DNA of 36,974 nucleotides from Luteitalea sp. (GTDB lineage: Bacteria; Acidobacteriota; Vicinamibacteria; Vicinamibacterales; Vicinamibacteraceae). The notes under the pieces were generated by a model. It made no database searches. It saw only the letters and a program-made list of their open reading frames with translations, and had not been told where the DNA came from. The translations under genes and the position numbers were made by a program. The stretch covers positions 1 to 36,974 of the forward strand of contig WHTT01000063.1 in assembly GCA_009377605.1 (NCBI GenBank), read 5' to 3'. Shown here in pieces: positions 17,401 through 25,249 of this stretch (its first letter is position 1; each line of letters opens with the position of its first letter).

Positions 17401-17710
17401 GTCGGACGCGCACGCCGACCGCTTCGCGTTTCTCGACCCGACGGCCTACGCGCTCCAGCCGATCAACACGCCGGGAGACGCATCCCGCAACTCGGCGTGG
17501 GGTCCCGGGTTCTTCACGGTGGACCTCAGCCTCGTGAAGCGCTTCGCGCTGGGCGACCGGCACGCAGATGTGCGTGTCGAAGCCTTCAATCTGTTCAATG
17601 CGACGAACTATCAGAACCCGAACGGCACCTGGGGTGGGTCGAGCTTCGGCGTGATCAGCGACGCCTACGACCCGCGAGTGATTCAGCTCGCCGTGCGCTT
17701 CGCGTTCTGA
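14453..17710 (+). CDS. TonB-dependent receptor, Oar-like, with carboxypeptidase-regulatory domain
   Basis: This ~1085-residue outer-membrane protein starts at ATG 14453, preceded by aggaagg; the signal peptide is WLLAVGLLLGAATAALA with cleavage before QSD. A carboxypeptidase-regulatory/Ig-like domain follows (VLPGADVTVTNSATN ... IPRGTYVIEVALSGFQT), then a plug region with LPLAGRRYTELALLVPG and FMLDGFDNNQGTQNAQ, and a large beta-barrel with QSYAGFIQDDWKLRPDLTLN and LNVGLRYEY. It ends in Phe (VIQLAVRFAF), as outer-membrane barrels do. Such receptors import large solutes using TonB energy. No classical TonB box was pinned down. The ligand is unknown, but the neighbouring hydrolases and sugar-acid genes suggest a carbohydrate or carbohydrate ester. 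Confidence 0.92.
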   Translation: MTSTIWRQWLLAVGLLLGAATAALAQSDAGGLRVLVVDNTASVLPGADVTVTNSATNVSDTRVTNADGYASVSPIPRGTYVIEVALSGFQTVLTREVTIGVQQSRLVRVSLEVSQLVETVEVTAPRAPVQSEEGSLGQVIQGDVAVELPLAGRRYTELALLVPGTAASTMTVETRGPGWFVSNGNYHTQNNFMLDGFDNNQGTQNAQSLSAQVVQPSPDAIGEFKVQTNSFSAEFGRSAGAVVNVSLKSGTNTTGGTAFYYNRDKALAATSWRANLIDAEKEDLDWNQFGGTLGGPILQNRAFYFTSYEGFRRNFSNTFLTNVPTDAQRNGQFATSVIDPLTGTPFPNNTIPRDRWDPLGAALMELYPTPTLPGSPAAGGRVIENYGVQRPGQERTHKFDLRTDYALGTSDRVMARYSFLQQDIYRDAIFEGLGDGVGNQGEQYNRNQSVGVSWSRTIGTNMVNEARVGYNRTHSRFAHATATAQTASEFGFVGLPDFMSTTGGLPLISPSNYNGLGTRNFRPQYQNPHHWQFLDTLTMAVGTHAIRAGVEVRLKDNELVDIVRRTPAYTFTGEVSGESIADLLLGLPRTLSATTLPIIDWAQQSYAGFIQDDWKLRPDLTLNVGLRYEYTTPYYGAGENTNVNFDFATGELVLPSGGDKYLMDSDRNNFGPRLGVAWQAVPDRLAVRGGFGVFYSMEDMRGSEGIIALNPPALVQASLVGAGTSSPIGVSDPFPSDLLADYDPSTVSVKARERDQQAARVYQWNVASEVLLGWATTFELAYVGNAGRNLLTMVPVNSVEFGQDGAVAANRPYPGWQQIENAITRGQSSYHGLQAKLEKRLSGGLYALASYSYGRAEDEVGAWGAGANGVQARVNPDLSNVEQALRGERGPNGQIPRHRFTLSEVWQLPIGRGRAIGGDMNPLVDALVGGWQLSTIWTARSGLPVNVSLAGNGVDPNTGESYSFLSRNGGSLRPNLLGDPNRTSDAHADRFAFLDPTAYALQPINTPGDASRNSAWGPGFFTVDLSLVKRFALGDRHADVRVEAFNLFNATNYQNPNGTWGGSSFGVISDAYDPRVIQLAVRFAF

Positions 17711-17757
17711 CCTTCGTGCCCGGGCGCTTGGGACCCACCGCCGTCGGGCTGAAGACG

Positions 17758-17988
17758 TCAGTTCTCAATTCGGTAGATCTCCCTCCGACCATGGTCGATG
17801 AGGCTGTGATAATCCGCCATGGTCTTCCGGAGGTTCTCGTTGGTCATGAGACGTTGCTCGAGGGCGAGTTTCCGCCAGGTCAGGCTAATCAGAAGAGCTT
17901 GTGATCATAGGCGTACGATGCCGCCATCCTTCAGATGCCAGCCTGCGTCGTGCACGAGCCAGGTCACGATCTGCAGAAGACGGCCCAT
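17758..17988 (-). pseudogene. small coding-like remnant with internal stop
   Basis: On the minus strand one frame reads from ATG at 17988 (MGRLLQIVTWLVHDAGWHLK) through a TGA at 17907-17905 into 48 more residues, including QRLMTNENLRKTMADYHSL and DHGRREIYRIEN, ending at TGA 17760-17758. The amino-acid composition is mixed and protein-like on both sides of the stop, unlike the Arg-rich noise elsewhere. It may be a decayed gene or two tiny genes; I cannot name a family. Confidence 0.35.
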
Positions 17989-18060
17989 ATGCTATAGTTC
18001 GGGCCGGCTAGACCGATGAAACGCGTGTCGAACCGTCAACCCGTGGAAGGACGAGCCGAA

Positions 18061-18945
18061 ATGTCGCCGAGGACGCTGATTGCCTCGTTCGCCCTGTTCG
18101 CGCTGTGTGCAGCGCCGGCCGCAGCCGGCCCGGAGCCGCCCGCCGGCTGGACCGACGGATACGTGATGGCCAATGGCATTCGCAGCCACTACTGGCGGAC
18201 CGGCGGTGAGAACAAGCCAGCGCTCGTCCTGGCCCATGGATCATCGGATGATGGGTTGTGCTGGACGAACCTGGCGAAGGAACTGCAGGACGGGTACGAC
18301 ATCATCATGTTCGACGCTCGCGGTCACGGTCTCTCGGATCCCCCGACACCCGCGGATCCGCCGGCCGTGCAGGTGGAAGATCTCGCGGGGCTGATCGAGG
18401 CGCTGAGGCTGGAGCGTCCGATTCTGATGGGCCACTCGATGGGCAGCGCGTCGGTCGCGCACTTCGCAGCGAAGTATCCCGACATCCCGCGCGCCGTGAT
18501 CCTCGAGGATCCTAGACTCGTGCGCCGGGCCGGCGCCGCGACAGCGCAGACGCAGGCCAGCCCGGAGGAGCGACGCGCGAATATCCTGGCACGCAACAAC
18601 ATGAGCGAGGCCGAGCTCGTGGCAGGCTGCATGGAAAACTCGCCGAAGTGGGGCCGGTCGGAATGCGAGCTCTGGGCGCCCTCCAAGCGCCGTCACCACC
18701 CGAACACCGTCTCGAACAGTCCGGCGTCGCGTCCGCCGATGAGCGAGTTGTTCGCGAAGATCACGGCGCCCACACTGATCCTCAAAGCCGATGCGCAGGG
18801 CGATCTTAGAAAACAGAACGAGGAGGTGGCTGCCAGCCTGCGGAAGGGGAAGATCGTTCACATCACCGGCGCCGGGCACAACGTCCGTCGTGAGAACAAG
18901 GCGCAGACACTCGAAGTGCTGCGGAGCTTCCTCAGCGAATCGTAG
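18061..18945 (+). CDS. exported alpha/beta-fold hydrolase
   Basis: This 294-residue alpha/beta hydrolase starts at ATG 18061, preceded by ggaagg. The signal peptide is LIASFALFALCAAPAAAGPEP, so the enzyme is probably periplasmic or secreted. The oxyanion-loop HGSSDDG lies at about 59-65, MFDARGHGLSDPP is the typical second signature, and the nucleophile is S126 in GHSMGSA. A late ITAPTLILKAD and GAGHNVRRE supply the usual acid and histidine positions. It would hydrolyse an ester or related bond; the substrate is unknown. It is downstream of the TonB receptor but separated by 350 bp, so it probably has its own promoter (a tatagt element lies near 17993). Confidence 0.85.
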   Translation: MSPRTLIASFALFALCAAPAAAGPEPPAGWTDGYVMANGIRSHYWRTGGENKPALVLAHGSSDDGLCWTNLAKELQDGYDIIMFDARGHGLSDPPTPADPPAVQVEDLAGLIEALRLERPILMGHSMGSASVAHFAAKYPDIPRAVILEDPRLVRRAGAATAQTQASPEERRANILARNNMSEAELVAGCMENSPKWGRSECELWAPSKRRHHPNTVSNSPASRPPMSELFAKITAPTLILKADAQGDLRKQNEEVAASLRKGKIVHITGAGHNVRRENKAQTLEVLRSFLSES

Positions 18946-19188
18946 TCAGCCCCACGAACAGATCGTCGTCGTTCTCGACCGTGAATCGGTAGGCGTTCGC
19001 GTTTACTGGGGCTCTTTCCCTATGAGCTCGAGGGTTCAAGTTGATCCTGGCCCGGTCGGGACCGCATCACCGCGCTTCAGACTACGGCCAGACGACGTTG
19101 CATGAGGCCGTCGCCCGCGATCACGGCGTGGGTGTTCAAGTGACCGGTGTTCAGGCGCGTTTGACGCGCCCTCCAGCACCGCCGATCT
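18946..19188. other. spacer with a short hairpin
   Basis: The space between the convergent hydrolase and RraA-like genes contains ggcgcgtttgacgcgcc (about 19155-19171), a short perfect-stem hairpin that may act as a bidirectional terminator. No gene is supported. Confidence 0.4.
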
Positions 19189-20262
19189 TTATCTCTGTCG
19201 CCGCTCGAGAATCTCCTGCACCTGTTCTCTCGCCACCGGGAGCTTGTCGATGTTGTCGCGCAACCAGCCAGTGAAATCCTCCTCAATGGCGGCAGACCAG
19301 GCGGCGTCGATTTGACCGGCCGTGTACTTGCCCTCGCGCAGCCGTTGGTGACCGAATAGATCGCGCAGGCGTGTCAGCTCGAAGTGCTGCACCACCTGTT
19401 CCGCGAGTTGCGGGGGAATGAACATCACGCCGCCGTCGCGGCCCAGCACCACATCGCCGGGCATGACCGTCGCCTTGCCGATGCGAATCGGAGCATTGAT
19501 GCCGATCATGGTTGAATTCAGCCGCGGACCGCTCGAGAGCGTGCTGAAGTGATGAGAGGGATCGTAGTGGCGGACGAACGCCACGAAGCTCTCCAGCTCG
19601 TTCAATCCACGGATGTCGCGCACGGCGCCATCGTAGACGATGCCGTTGTGGCTTCGGGCGTAGATGGCGTTCGCCACGTTATCGCCAACTGACGGCCCGT
19701 CCTCCTTCAGCCCGAAGTGGTCGCACACGTAGACATCGCCTGTCTGAAGCATGTCGACGGGCCACGCATTCTGGCCTCCGACGCGTCCATCCTTCTTGCC
19801 CTGCTCCTCAATCGCCTTGTGGATGTCGGGACGGCCGGGCAACCACTGAGCCGTCAGCGCGCGGCCGACCAGCACGTTCTCAGGATGAATCGAAAGCCAC
19901 TCGTCCTCGTACTGATGGTTGAAACCGGCGGCGCGCAACTGGGCCCAGGCCTCTTCGAGCGTCACGGATTTCATGCGCTCCAGGATCTCGTCGGGAACCT
20001 TCGGCCGGCCGTCGGGAAAACGTTCGCCTTTCCAATCGGGCGTGTATTTGATCAGCAGCTCGCGGGTGAGGACTCCCGGCTGCGCGAAGGCATGTACCGC
20101 GGCCAGGGCCACCAGAGCGGCGGCACACGTCAATCGTGCCAGAACCCTTGAGAACCCGAAACTTGACACAAACGAGTCAAGTTTCCGGGTTCTCGAGTGA
20201 GCGTCGGGGGGCGCGGCCATTAGGTCGCGGCCTGCTAGAACGCGGCAAGAATCGAAGCGCAT
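19189..20262 (-). CDS. RraA/HMG-aldolase-like protein with signal peptide
   Basis: The C-terminal ~220 residues have the RraA/4-hydroxy-4-methyl-2-oxoglutarate aldolase-like fold: LQTGDVYVCDHFGLKEDG, VGDNVANAIYARSHNGIVYDGAVRDIRGL (Gly-loop followed by the R-D pair that binds metal and substrate in HMG aldolases) and the late MPGDVVLGRDGGVMFIP. These enzymes cleave 2-oxo acids by retro-aldol reaction. The N-terminus has a leader, RLTCAAALVALAAVHAFAQ, implying export. ATG 20262 is assumed, but the first ~35 residues come from a ~100-bp dispersed repeat, so the real start could be a downstream TTG near 20138. It follows the dehydratase gene by 17 bp and is probably co-transcribed, so it may cleave the keto-acid made by that enzyme. 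Confidence 0.8.
   Translation of the reverse strand: MRFDSCRVLAGRDLMAAPPDAHSRTRKLDSFVSSFGFSRVLARLTCAAALVALAAVHAFAQPGVLTRELLIKYTPDWKGERFPDGRPKVPDEILERMKSVTLEEAWAQLRAAGFNHQYEDEWLSIHPENVLVGRALTAQWLPGRPDIHKAIEEQGKKDGRVGGQNAWPVDMLQTGDVYVCDHFGLKEDGPSVGDNVANAIYARSHNGIVYDGAVRDIRGLNELESFVAFVRHYDPSHHFSTLSSGPRLNSTMIGINAPIRIGKATVMPGDVVLGRDGGVMFIPPQLAEQVVQHFELTRLRDLFGHQRLREGKYTAGQIDAAWSAAIEEDFTGWLRDNIDKLPVAREQVQEILERRQR
20145..20241. repeat. ~100-bp hairpin repeat, copy 1
   Basis: Starting at gaacccttgag the copy has a first stem-loop (cccgaaacttgac...gtcaagtttccggg), then gtgagcgtcggggggcgcgg and a second stem (cgcggcc...cgcggcctgctagaa). The same layout recurs at 21598-21694. Here it overlaps the 5' coding part of the RraA-like gene. 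Confidence 0.8.
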
Positions 20263-20279
20263 GGTTGCCTCATCACCGC

Positions 20280-21551
20280 TCACGAGGCGGGCTCCGCAGC
20301 CACGAACCACGGCGTCTTCGGGACCTGCGCCTTGCGGGTGACTTCCTCGTTCATGTCGACGCCGAGACCGGGCCGATCGGTCAGCGTCACGAACCCCTTC
20401 TGGATGATCTCGCCCTGTTGAACGAAGTTGCGCCACAGGTCGAGCCGCGGGATCCAATGCCACTCCAGCACCAGGAAGTTCGGCACGGCGGCGCAGACAT
20501 GGCACGAGGCCATCGTCCCGATCGGCGACACCACACAGTGCGGCGCGAACGGCACGTAGTAGGTGTGCGCCATGTCCGCGATCTTCCGTCCCTCGAGCAG
20601 CCCGCCGCACTTCTGCAGGTCGGGCATGATGATGTCGGCTGCGCGCTTCTCGAGCACCTCGCGGAAGCCATGCCGCAGGAACAGGTTCTCGCCGCAGCAG
20701 ATCGGTGTCGACGTCGACTCGCGGATGTCGCGCATCGCGTCGACGTTCTCGGCCGGCACTGGCTCTTCGAGGAACAGCAGCTTGAACGGCTCGGCTTCCT
20801 TGGCGACGCGCTTGCCGGTCGTCATGTCGTACCGGCCGTGCATGTCGACCGCAAGGTCCACGCGCTTGTCGAACGACTCGCGCATGAACGCGACCTTGTC
20901 GAGCATGTGGTCGATCTCGGCGTTGCTGGCCGTCCAGTTGACGCTATCCCACCGCATCGGATCGTTGCGGTCGTCGATGTCGATCTTCACGGCAGTAAAG
21001 CCGAGGTCTTTGATCTGCTGCAGCTTCTTCTCGGCCTCGGGGTCGTCCCGGTTGTTGGTCTGCGAGTCGCAGTAGATGCGAATCCGATCGCGCTGCTTGC
21101 CGCCAAGCAGCTGATAGACGGGCAGCTCGAGCGCCTTGCCGGCGAGATCCCACAAGGCGGTCTCGACCGCGGTCAACGCGGCGACGTACTGGCCCGCCTG
21201 CGCGCCAGCGAAAATGCCGGACGTACGGATCCGCTCGAAAAGAAAGTCGACGTTCAGCGGATCCTGCCCGACGAGGAAGCGGCGGAACATCCCGACGAGC
21301 GGCACGCCGCCCTGGACGGCGTCGGTCCCCTCCCCGTGCCCGAACAGGCCCTGGTCGGTGTAGACGCGGACGTGCAGCTGGTAACCGTGGCCCATCACCT
21401 CGGCGGTCCGCACGTCGGTAATTTTCAGTTTGGGCCGTCCATACGGCGAGGACGCTCGCTGCACCGCGGCACTCAGCGTGGGAACGCCCAGCAGCCCTAT
21501 CGGCGCGAACAGCGCATTGCACATCAGGTCACGGCGAGTCAGTCGCGGCAT
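20280..21551 (-). CDS. enolase-superfamily dehydratase, D-galactonate dehydratase-like
   Basis: This 423-residue protein begins with a twin-arginine-type leader (LTRRDLMCNALFAPIGLLG), suggesting Tat export or membrane delivery of a folded enzyme. The mandelate-racemase/enolase domains follow. The active-site spacing matches D-galactonate dehydratase: D236 with H238 in VDMHGRYD, E262 in FLEEP, E288 in CGENL and H338 in APHCVVSPIG. The gaps of 26, 26 and 50 residues equal those I recall for DgoD. K189 lies in TAVKIDID. The reaction would be dehydration of a sugar acid to a 2-keto-3-deoxy acid; the exact sugar is not decided by sequence. It is followed after 17 bp by the RraA-like gene and sits near a TonB receptor, implying sugar-acid scavenging. 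Confidence 0.88.
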   Translation of the reverse strand: MPRLTRRDLMCNALFAPIGLLGVPTLSAAVQRASSPYGRPKLKITDVRTAEVMGHGYQLHVRVYTDQGLFGHGEGTDAVQGGVPLVGMFRRFLVGQDPLNVDFLFERIRTSGIFAGAQAGQYVAALTAVETALWDLAGKALELPVYQLLGGKQRDRIRIYCDSQTNNRDDPEAEKKLQQIKDLGFTAVKIDIDDRNDPMRWDSVNWTASNAEIDHMLDKVAFMRESFDKRVDLAVDMHGRYDMTTGKRVAKEAEPFKLLFLEEPVPAENVDAMRDIRESTSTPICCGENLFLRHGFREVLEKRAADIIMPDLQKCGGLLEGRKIADMAHTYYVPFAPHCVVSPIGTMASCHVCAAVPNFLVLEWHWIPRLDLWRNFVQQGEIIQKGFVTLTDRPGLGVDMNEEVTRKAQVPKTPWFVAAEPAS

Positions 21552-21597
21552 GAATCGTCACCTCCTGCGGCGCCACTCCTACGTACGCGCCGCTCTC

Positions 21598-21694
21598 AGA
21601 ACCCTTGAGGTACCGAAACTTGACTCTTGAGTCAAGTTTTTGGGTGCGTCAAGTGAGCGTCGGGGGGCGCGGCTGAAAGCCGCGGCCCGCTAGA
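21598..21694. repeat. ~100-bp hairpin repeat, copy 2
   Basis: This copy shares gaacccttgag, ccgaaacttgac...gtcaagtttttggg, gtgagcgtcggggggcgcggc and cgcggcccgctagaa with copy 1 at 20145. The last part, ggccgcggctttcagccgcgcc on the minus strand, is a strong terminator-like hairpin. The TAG stop of the TonB receptor gene (21692-21690) lies inside it. Confidence 0.8.
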
Positions 21695-24600
21695 AATTTA
21701 CCTTCAACGCAAACTGCATGCTTCGGTTGTCCACGATCGTCGTCGTGATTCGTCCCGCGTTCGGGTCTCCGATGTTGTCGTTGGGGAAGCCGAAGCCCGG
21801 ATGGTTGAACAGGTTGAAGGCGTCCCATCGGAGCTCGAGATTCGATCGGCCGGCGAGGCTGAATCGCTTCGACAGCGACATGTCGAAATTGACATGCCCC
21901 GGCGCGTACAGGATGCCGCGCCCCGAGTTGCCGTAGGTGTTGGGGGGCGGCGCCTGGAAGTCGGCGGGGTTGAACCAGAGGTCGACGGTGGGCTCGTCCA
22001 GCTTCCCGGAGCCGATGCGATCCGGCCAGCTCGGCGCACCGTTGTTGACGCCGGTCTGCAGGCTCACTGTGAACGGGCGGCCTGTCGTCACTGTCGTGAT
22101 GCCGGCGAGCTGCCAGCCGCCCGCGATGCCTTGCAGCACGCCGCCGGCGTCCTGCAGCCAGCGGCGCCCCGCACCGAACGGCAGCTCGTACACATAGCTG
22201 ATCACCGTGCGGTGACGCGTGTCGTACCCGGACGGCCCGTGCCACGCGTCCATGTTGGTGACGGTCTGCCCGCCGCCCACGGCCCCACCACCGCTGGCCG
22301 CCGCGCCGCCGTAGTCGAGCGACTTGCCATACGTGTAGCTCACCAGGAACTGCAGGCCGTTCCTGAAGCGCTGCTGGAGCTTGACCGTGCCCGCGTGGTA
22401 GGTAGACCGATTGCGCGGGTCGCACTGGAGCATGTTGCTCAGGCCGGCGACCTGCTGCATCAGGCGGCGGGACTCCAGCGACTCCGGCCCTGGCTGCACC
22501 TCGTTGGGGTTGTAACAGAGCGTGAGATGCTTCCCGGCGCTGCCGACGTACTCGAGCTCCACGAGCATCGAGGAGAACAGGTGGCGCTCGATCCCGAGAT
22601 GCCACTGCTCCGCGTACGCCGTCTCGTTCTCGTAGCCGTGGCCAATCACACGCGGATTGGCCGCGAGGAGCTCCTCCGTTGTGCGCGGCTTGATGGGAAC
22701 GATCAAAGGGAACGGATTGTCAATCGTCCGCACCTCGCTGAAGTCGAGCGGGTTGGTCTGGTGCTGGACGTTCTGCGAGATGGTGAACGGCACGTTGAGA
22801 TGGTTCAGGTTGCCCGCGGCGTACGGGCTGGGGAAGTGGGTAATGCCGAAGCCGGTCCGCAGGATGGTCCTGAGGTCACCGGTCAGGGCGTAAGTCAGGC
22901 CCAGGCGCGGGGCGAAATTGTTGTAGCGCGTCTTCTTGTTCGCGCTGCGGGTTGTGCCGTCCTCGCCGGCATACACGAGGCGGAGCTCCTGGAAGTCGAA
23001 GTTCGCGAGGCGATTCTGGTCCTCGGTCGGCGGACGGAAGATCTCGTACCGCAGCCCCGCGTTGACGGTCAGCCGGCTGTTGACCTTGAAATCGTCCTGT
23101 ACGAAGGCGGCCTGCTCGATGACCCTGAAGTTGGGTACTTCGAGCAGGAAGCCGCGTGACGCGTTGTTGAAGTTGCCCAGGAGCACGGCCGCGAGCCCCG
23201 TTCCGCCGGTGTTCGTCAGCGGGTCGTTCACAAAGCTCGTGCCGAACGTGATCTGGCTACGCGTGTTGTCGTGAATCATCGGCGACGGAAAGCGGTCGAC
23301 GATGCGATAGCCGAACTTCACCTGGTGGCGCCCCTTGAGCCAGACCAGCGCGTCCTCGATCTGGTAGTGGAACTGCTTCGGGTTGACGGGCAGGAACGAC
23401 GGACCGCCCGAGATGCCCGTGAAGTTCGTCACGTCGATGTTCGGCAGCCCCGACGTGATGTCGCTGATGTTGATCCCACGGATGCCCAGCGACTCGGCTG
23501 CGCGATGGCCAAAGTCGGACTGCGTGGTGAACGGCTCGGTCTTGGCATAGCCGACGCGGAGCTCGTTCACGAAGGTGGGACCGAGCACCTTCGAGTAATT
23601 GAACGCGGCGCCGTGGGTCGTGAGCGTCGTGTTCTGGATGCCCGCGACGAACGGGCCGAGGTCGAACATGGCGGCGGCATCCGGCGGGGTCGGCAGACAG
23701 CAGTTCGCCTGACCCTGGGGCGCATCCAGCCTGAACCGGCCGTAGTTGAACCGCACGAAGAACGAGTCGTTGTCCGTCACCCGGTGGTCGACGCGGCCGG
23801 AGAACGCGTTGTCGTTGATCTCGCGGTTGGGCGTGGAGATGAAGTTGTCGAAGTTGCCCGAGCCGGTGTTCGGCGTCGGATAGATGCTGGCAATGTTCCG
23901 CCCGACGGGGTGGATGCGATCCGGCGGGATGACGTTGTTCGGGAACGGATCCCGCACCACGCGTCCCTGCCCGTCCACCCGTGTCGTCAGGGGATCGTAG
24001 ATCACGATGAGGTTGCCGTCCCGGTCGCGGTAGTTGCTGAAGTCGCCCAGCCGCGTCGCCGCGGTCGGCACCGTGTTGACCGTCGTCACGCCGCGCGTCT
24101 CCCGGATGCCAGCATAGTCCGCGAAGAAGAACGTGCGGTTGCGCCCGTTGTATAGCCCCGGGATCACGAGCGGCCCTCCGAGCGCTCCGCCGAACTGGTG
24201 GCGGTCGAGCGGAGGGACCGGGTCCTTGATCAGGGACCCGTCGGGCGCCACGGTCTTCCGCACGAAGAAGTTGCGCGCATCGAACGCGTCATTACGCAGG
24301 TACTCGAACACCGTGCCCTGGAGCTGATTGGCGCCCGACTTGGTGGACACGGACACGACGCCCGCGCCGCGGCCGAACTCCGCGGAGAAGACGCCCGTGA
24401 GCACCTTGAACTCACGGACCTGTTCGACGGACGGGGCGACGATGACCGTGTTGAAGGTGAACTCGTTGTTATCGATGCCGTCGACGAGCCAGCCGTTCGA
24501 GTTGGCCTGGTGGCCGAGCGCGTTGAAGTTCGACGCCCCGCGCGGGTTGAACGTGCTCGCACCCGACAGGTTCTCGTTGGCCTGCCCCGGCGTGATGGCC

Positions 24601-25100
24601 GGCACCAGGTAGACGAGCGTCGCGAAGTTACGGCCGTTCAGCGGCAGCTCCTTGACGGCCTTTTCCTCGATGACCGTGCCGACTTCGGACGTGTCGGTCC
24701 GGACGACTGGCGCACCGGCCAGGACCGTCGTGGTCTCCTCGAGCGCGCCGATCTCGAGCGTCGCGTCGATCCGCAGCCGATCGCTCACCTGCAGGACCAG
24801 GCCGCTGCGCACCCAGGACCTGAAGCCCTCCAGCTCGACCTGCACTTCATATTCGCCAGGCACGAGGAACAGCGCGGCGTAGGCCCCGTTCTGGTCCGTC
24901 ACGAGGGTCGTCGCGGTGTTCCGGTTGACGTGTCGAATCGTGACCTGAGCCCCGGGCACGACCTGACCGCTCGAATCGGTGACGGCTCCGACGATGCTCC
25001 CGGTGGCAACCTGGGCGGAGGCGGCAAGGGGCGACAGCAACGTCACGAGCACGGGAACCACAGCAGCGAGACGCAAGGGCGCAAAGTAAGTTAGCACCAT
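21690..25100 (-). CDS. TonB-dependent receptor, Oar-like, with carboxypeptidase-regulatory domain
   Basis: This 1136-residue outer-membrane receptor is of the same class as the one at 14453. The start is ATG 25100, backed by gggaggtagtg directly before it; the signal peptide is LRLAAVVPVLVTLLSPLAASA, cleaved before QVATGS. The N-terminal regulatory domain contains VVPGAQVTIRHVNRNTATT and LVPGEYEVQVELEGFRSW. The plug has VKELPLNGRNFATLVYLVP and NGWLVDGIDNNEFTFNT with GRGAGVVSVSTKSGANQ. The barrel includes AAFVQDDFKVNSRLTVNAG and ends in QFALKVNF, with the typical C-terminal Phe. The protein presumably takes up the substrate processed by the downstream dehydratase and RraA-like genes (same strand, about 140 bp away) and the divergent esterase. 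Its stop codon lies in a dispersed repeat. Confidence 0.92.
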   Translation of the reverse strand: MVLTYFAPLRLAAVVPVLVTLLSPLAASAQVATGSIVGAVTDSSGQVVPGAQVTIRHVNRNTATTLVTDQNGAYAALFLVPGEYEVQVELEGFRSWVRSGLVLQVSDRLRIDATLEIGALEETTTVLAGAPVVRTDTSEVGTVIEEKAVKELPLNGRNFATLVYLVPAITPGQANENLSGASTFNPRGASNFNALGHQANSNGWLVDGIDNNEFTFNTVIVAPSVEQVREFKVLTGVFSAEFGRGAGVVSVSTKSGANQLQGTVFEYLRNDAFDARNFFVRKTVAPDGSLIKDPVPPLDRHQFGGALGGPLVIPGLYNGRNRTFFFADYAGIRETRGVTTVNTVPTAATRLGDFSNYRDRDGNLIVIYDPLTTRVDGQGRVVRDPFPNNVIPPDRIHPVGRNIASIYPTPNTGSGNFDNFISTPNREINDNAFSGRVDHRVTDNDSFFVRFNYGRFRLDAPQGQANCCLPTPPDAAAMFDLGPFVAGIQNTTLTTHGAAFNYSKVLGPTFVNELRVGYAKTEPFTTQSDFGHRAAESLGIRGINISDITSGLPNIDVTNFTGISGGPSFLPVNPKQFHYQIEDALVWLKGRHQVKFGYRIVDRFPSPMIHDNTRSQITFGTSFVNDPLTNTGGTGLAAVLLGNFNNASRGFLLEVPNFRVIEQAAFVQDDFKVNSRLTVNAGLRYEIFRPPTEDQNRLANFDFQELRLVYAGEDGTTRSANKKTRYNNFAPRLGLTYALTGDLRTILRTGFGITHFPSPYAAGNLNHLNVPFTISQNVQHQTNPLDFSEVRTIDNPFPLIVPIKPRTTEELLAANPRVIGHGYENETAYAEQWHLGIERHLFSSMLVELEYVGSAGKHLTLCYNPNEVQPGPESLESRRLMQQVAGLSNMLQCDPRNRSTYHAGTVKLQQRFRNGLQFLVSYTYGKSLDYGGAAASGGGAVGGGQTVTNMDAWHGPSGYDTRHRTVISYVYELPFGAGRRWLQDAGGVLQGIAGGWQLAGITTVTTGRPFTVSLQTGVNNGAPSWPDRIGSGKLDEPTVDLWFNPADFQAPPPNTYGNSGRGILYAPGHVNFDMSLSKRFSLAGRSNLELRWDAFNLFNHPGFGFPNDNIGDPNAGRITTTIVDNRSMQFALKVNF

Positions 25101-25249
25101 CACTACCTCCCAACAGACGCTCGCGCGTTCGAGGCGCAGTTGGCTTCTGGCCTGACAAGAAGAATCGATAATCGAGTACCATGAAACCGGGTCGGCGCGC
25201 AAGGGGAACCTGTTCCAGAACCGGTTCCAGGGACTCGGAAGGGGAAGCA

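Noticed and set aside
20136-21608. 490-codon open frame antisense to the dehydratase gene
   Set aside because: The dehydratase on the other strand has conserved active-site spacing. The antisense translation has no recognisable domain and spans two repeats.
21801-23159. 452-codon open frame antisense to the second TonB receptor
   Set aside because: Same reasoning: the receptor strand carries a coherent barrel. This frame is antisense noise.
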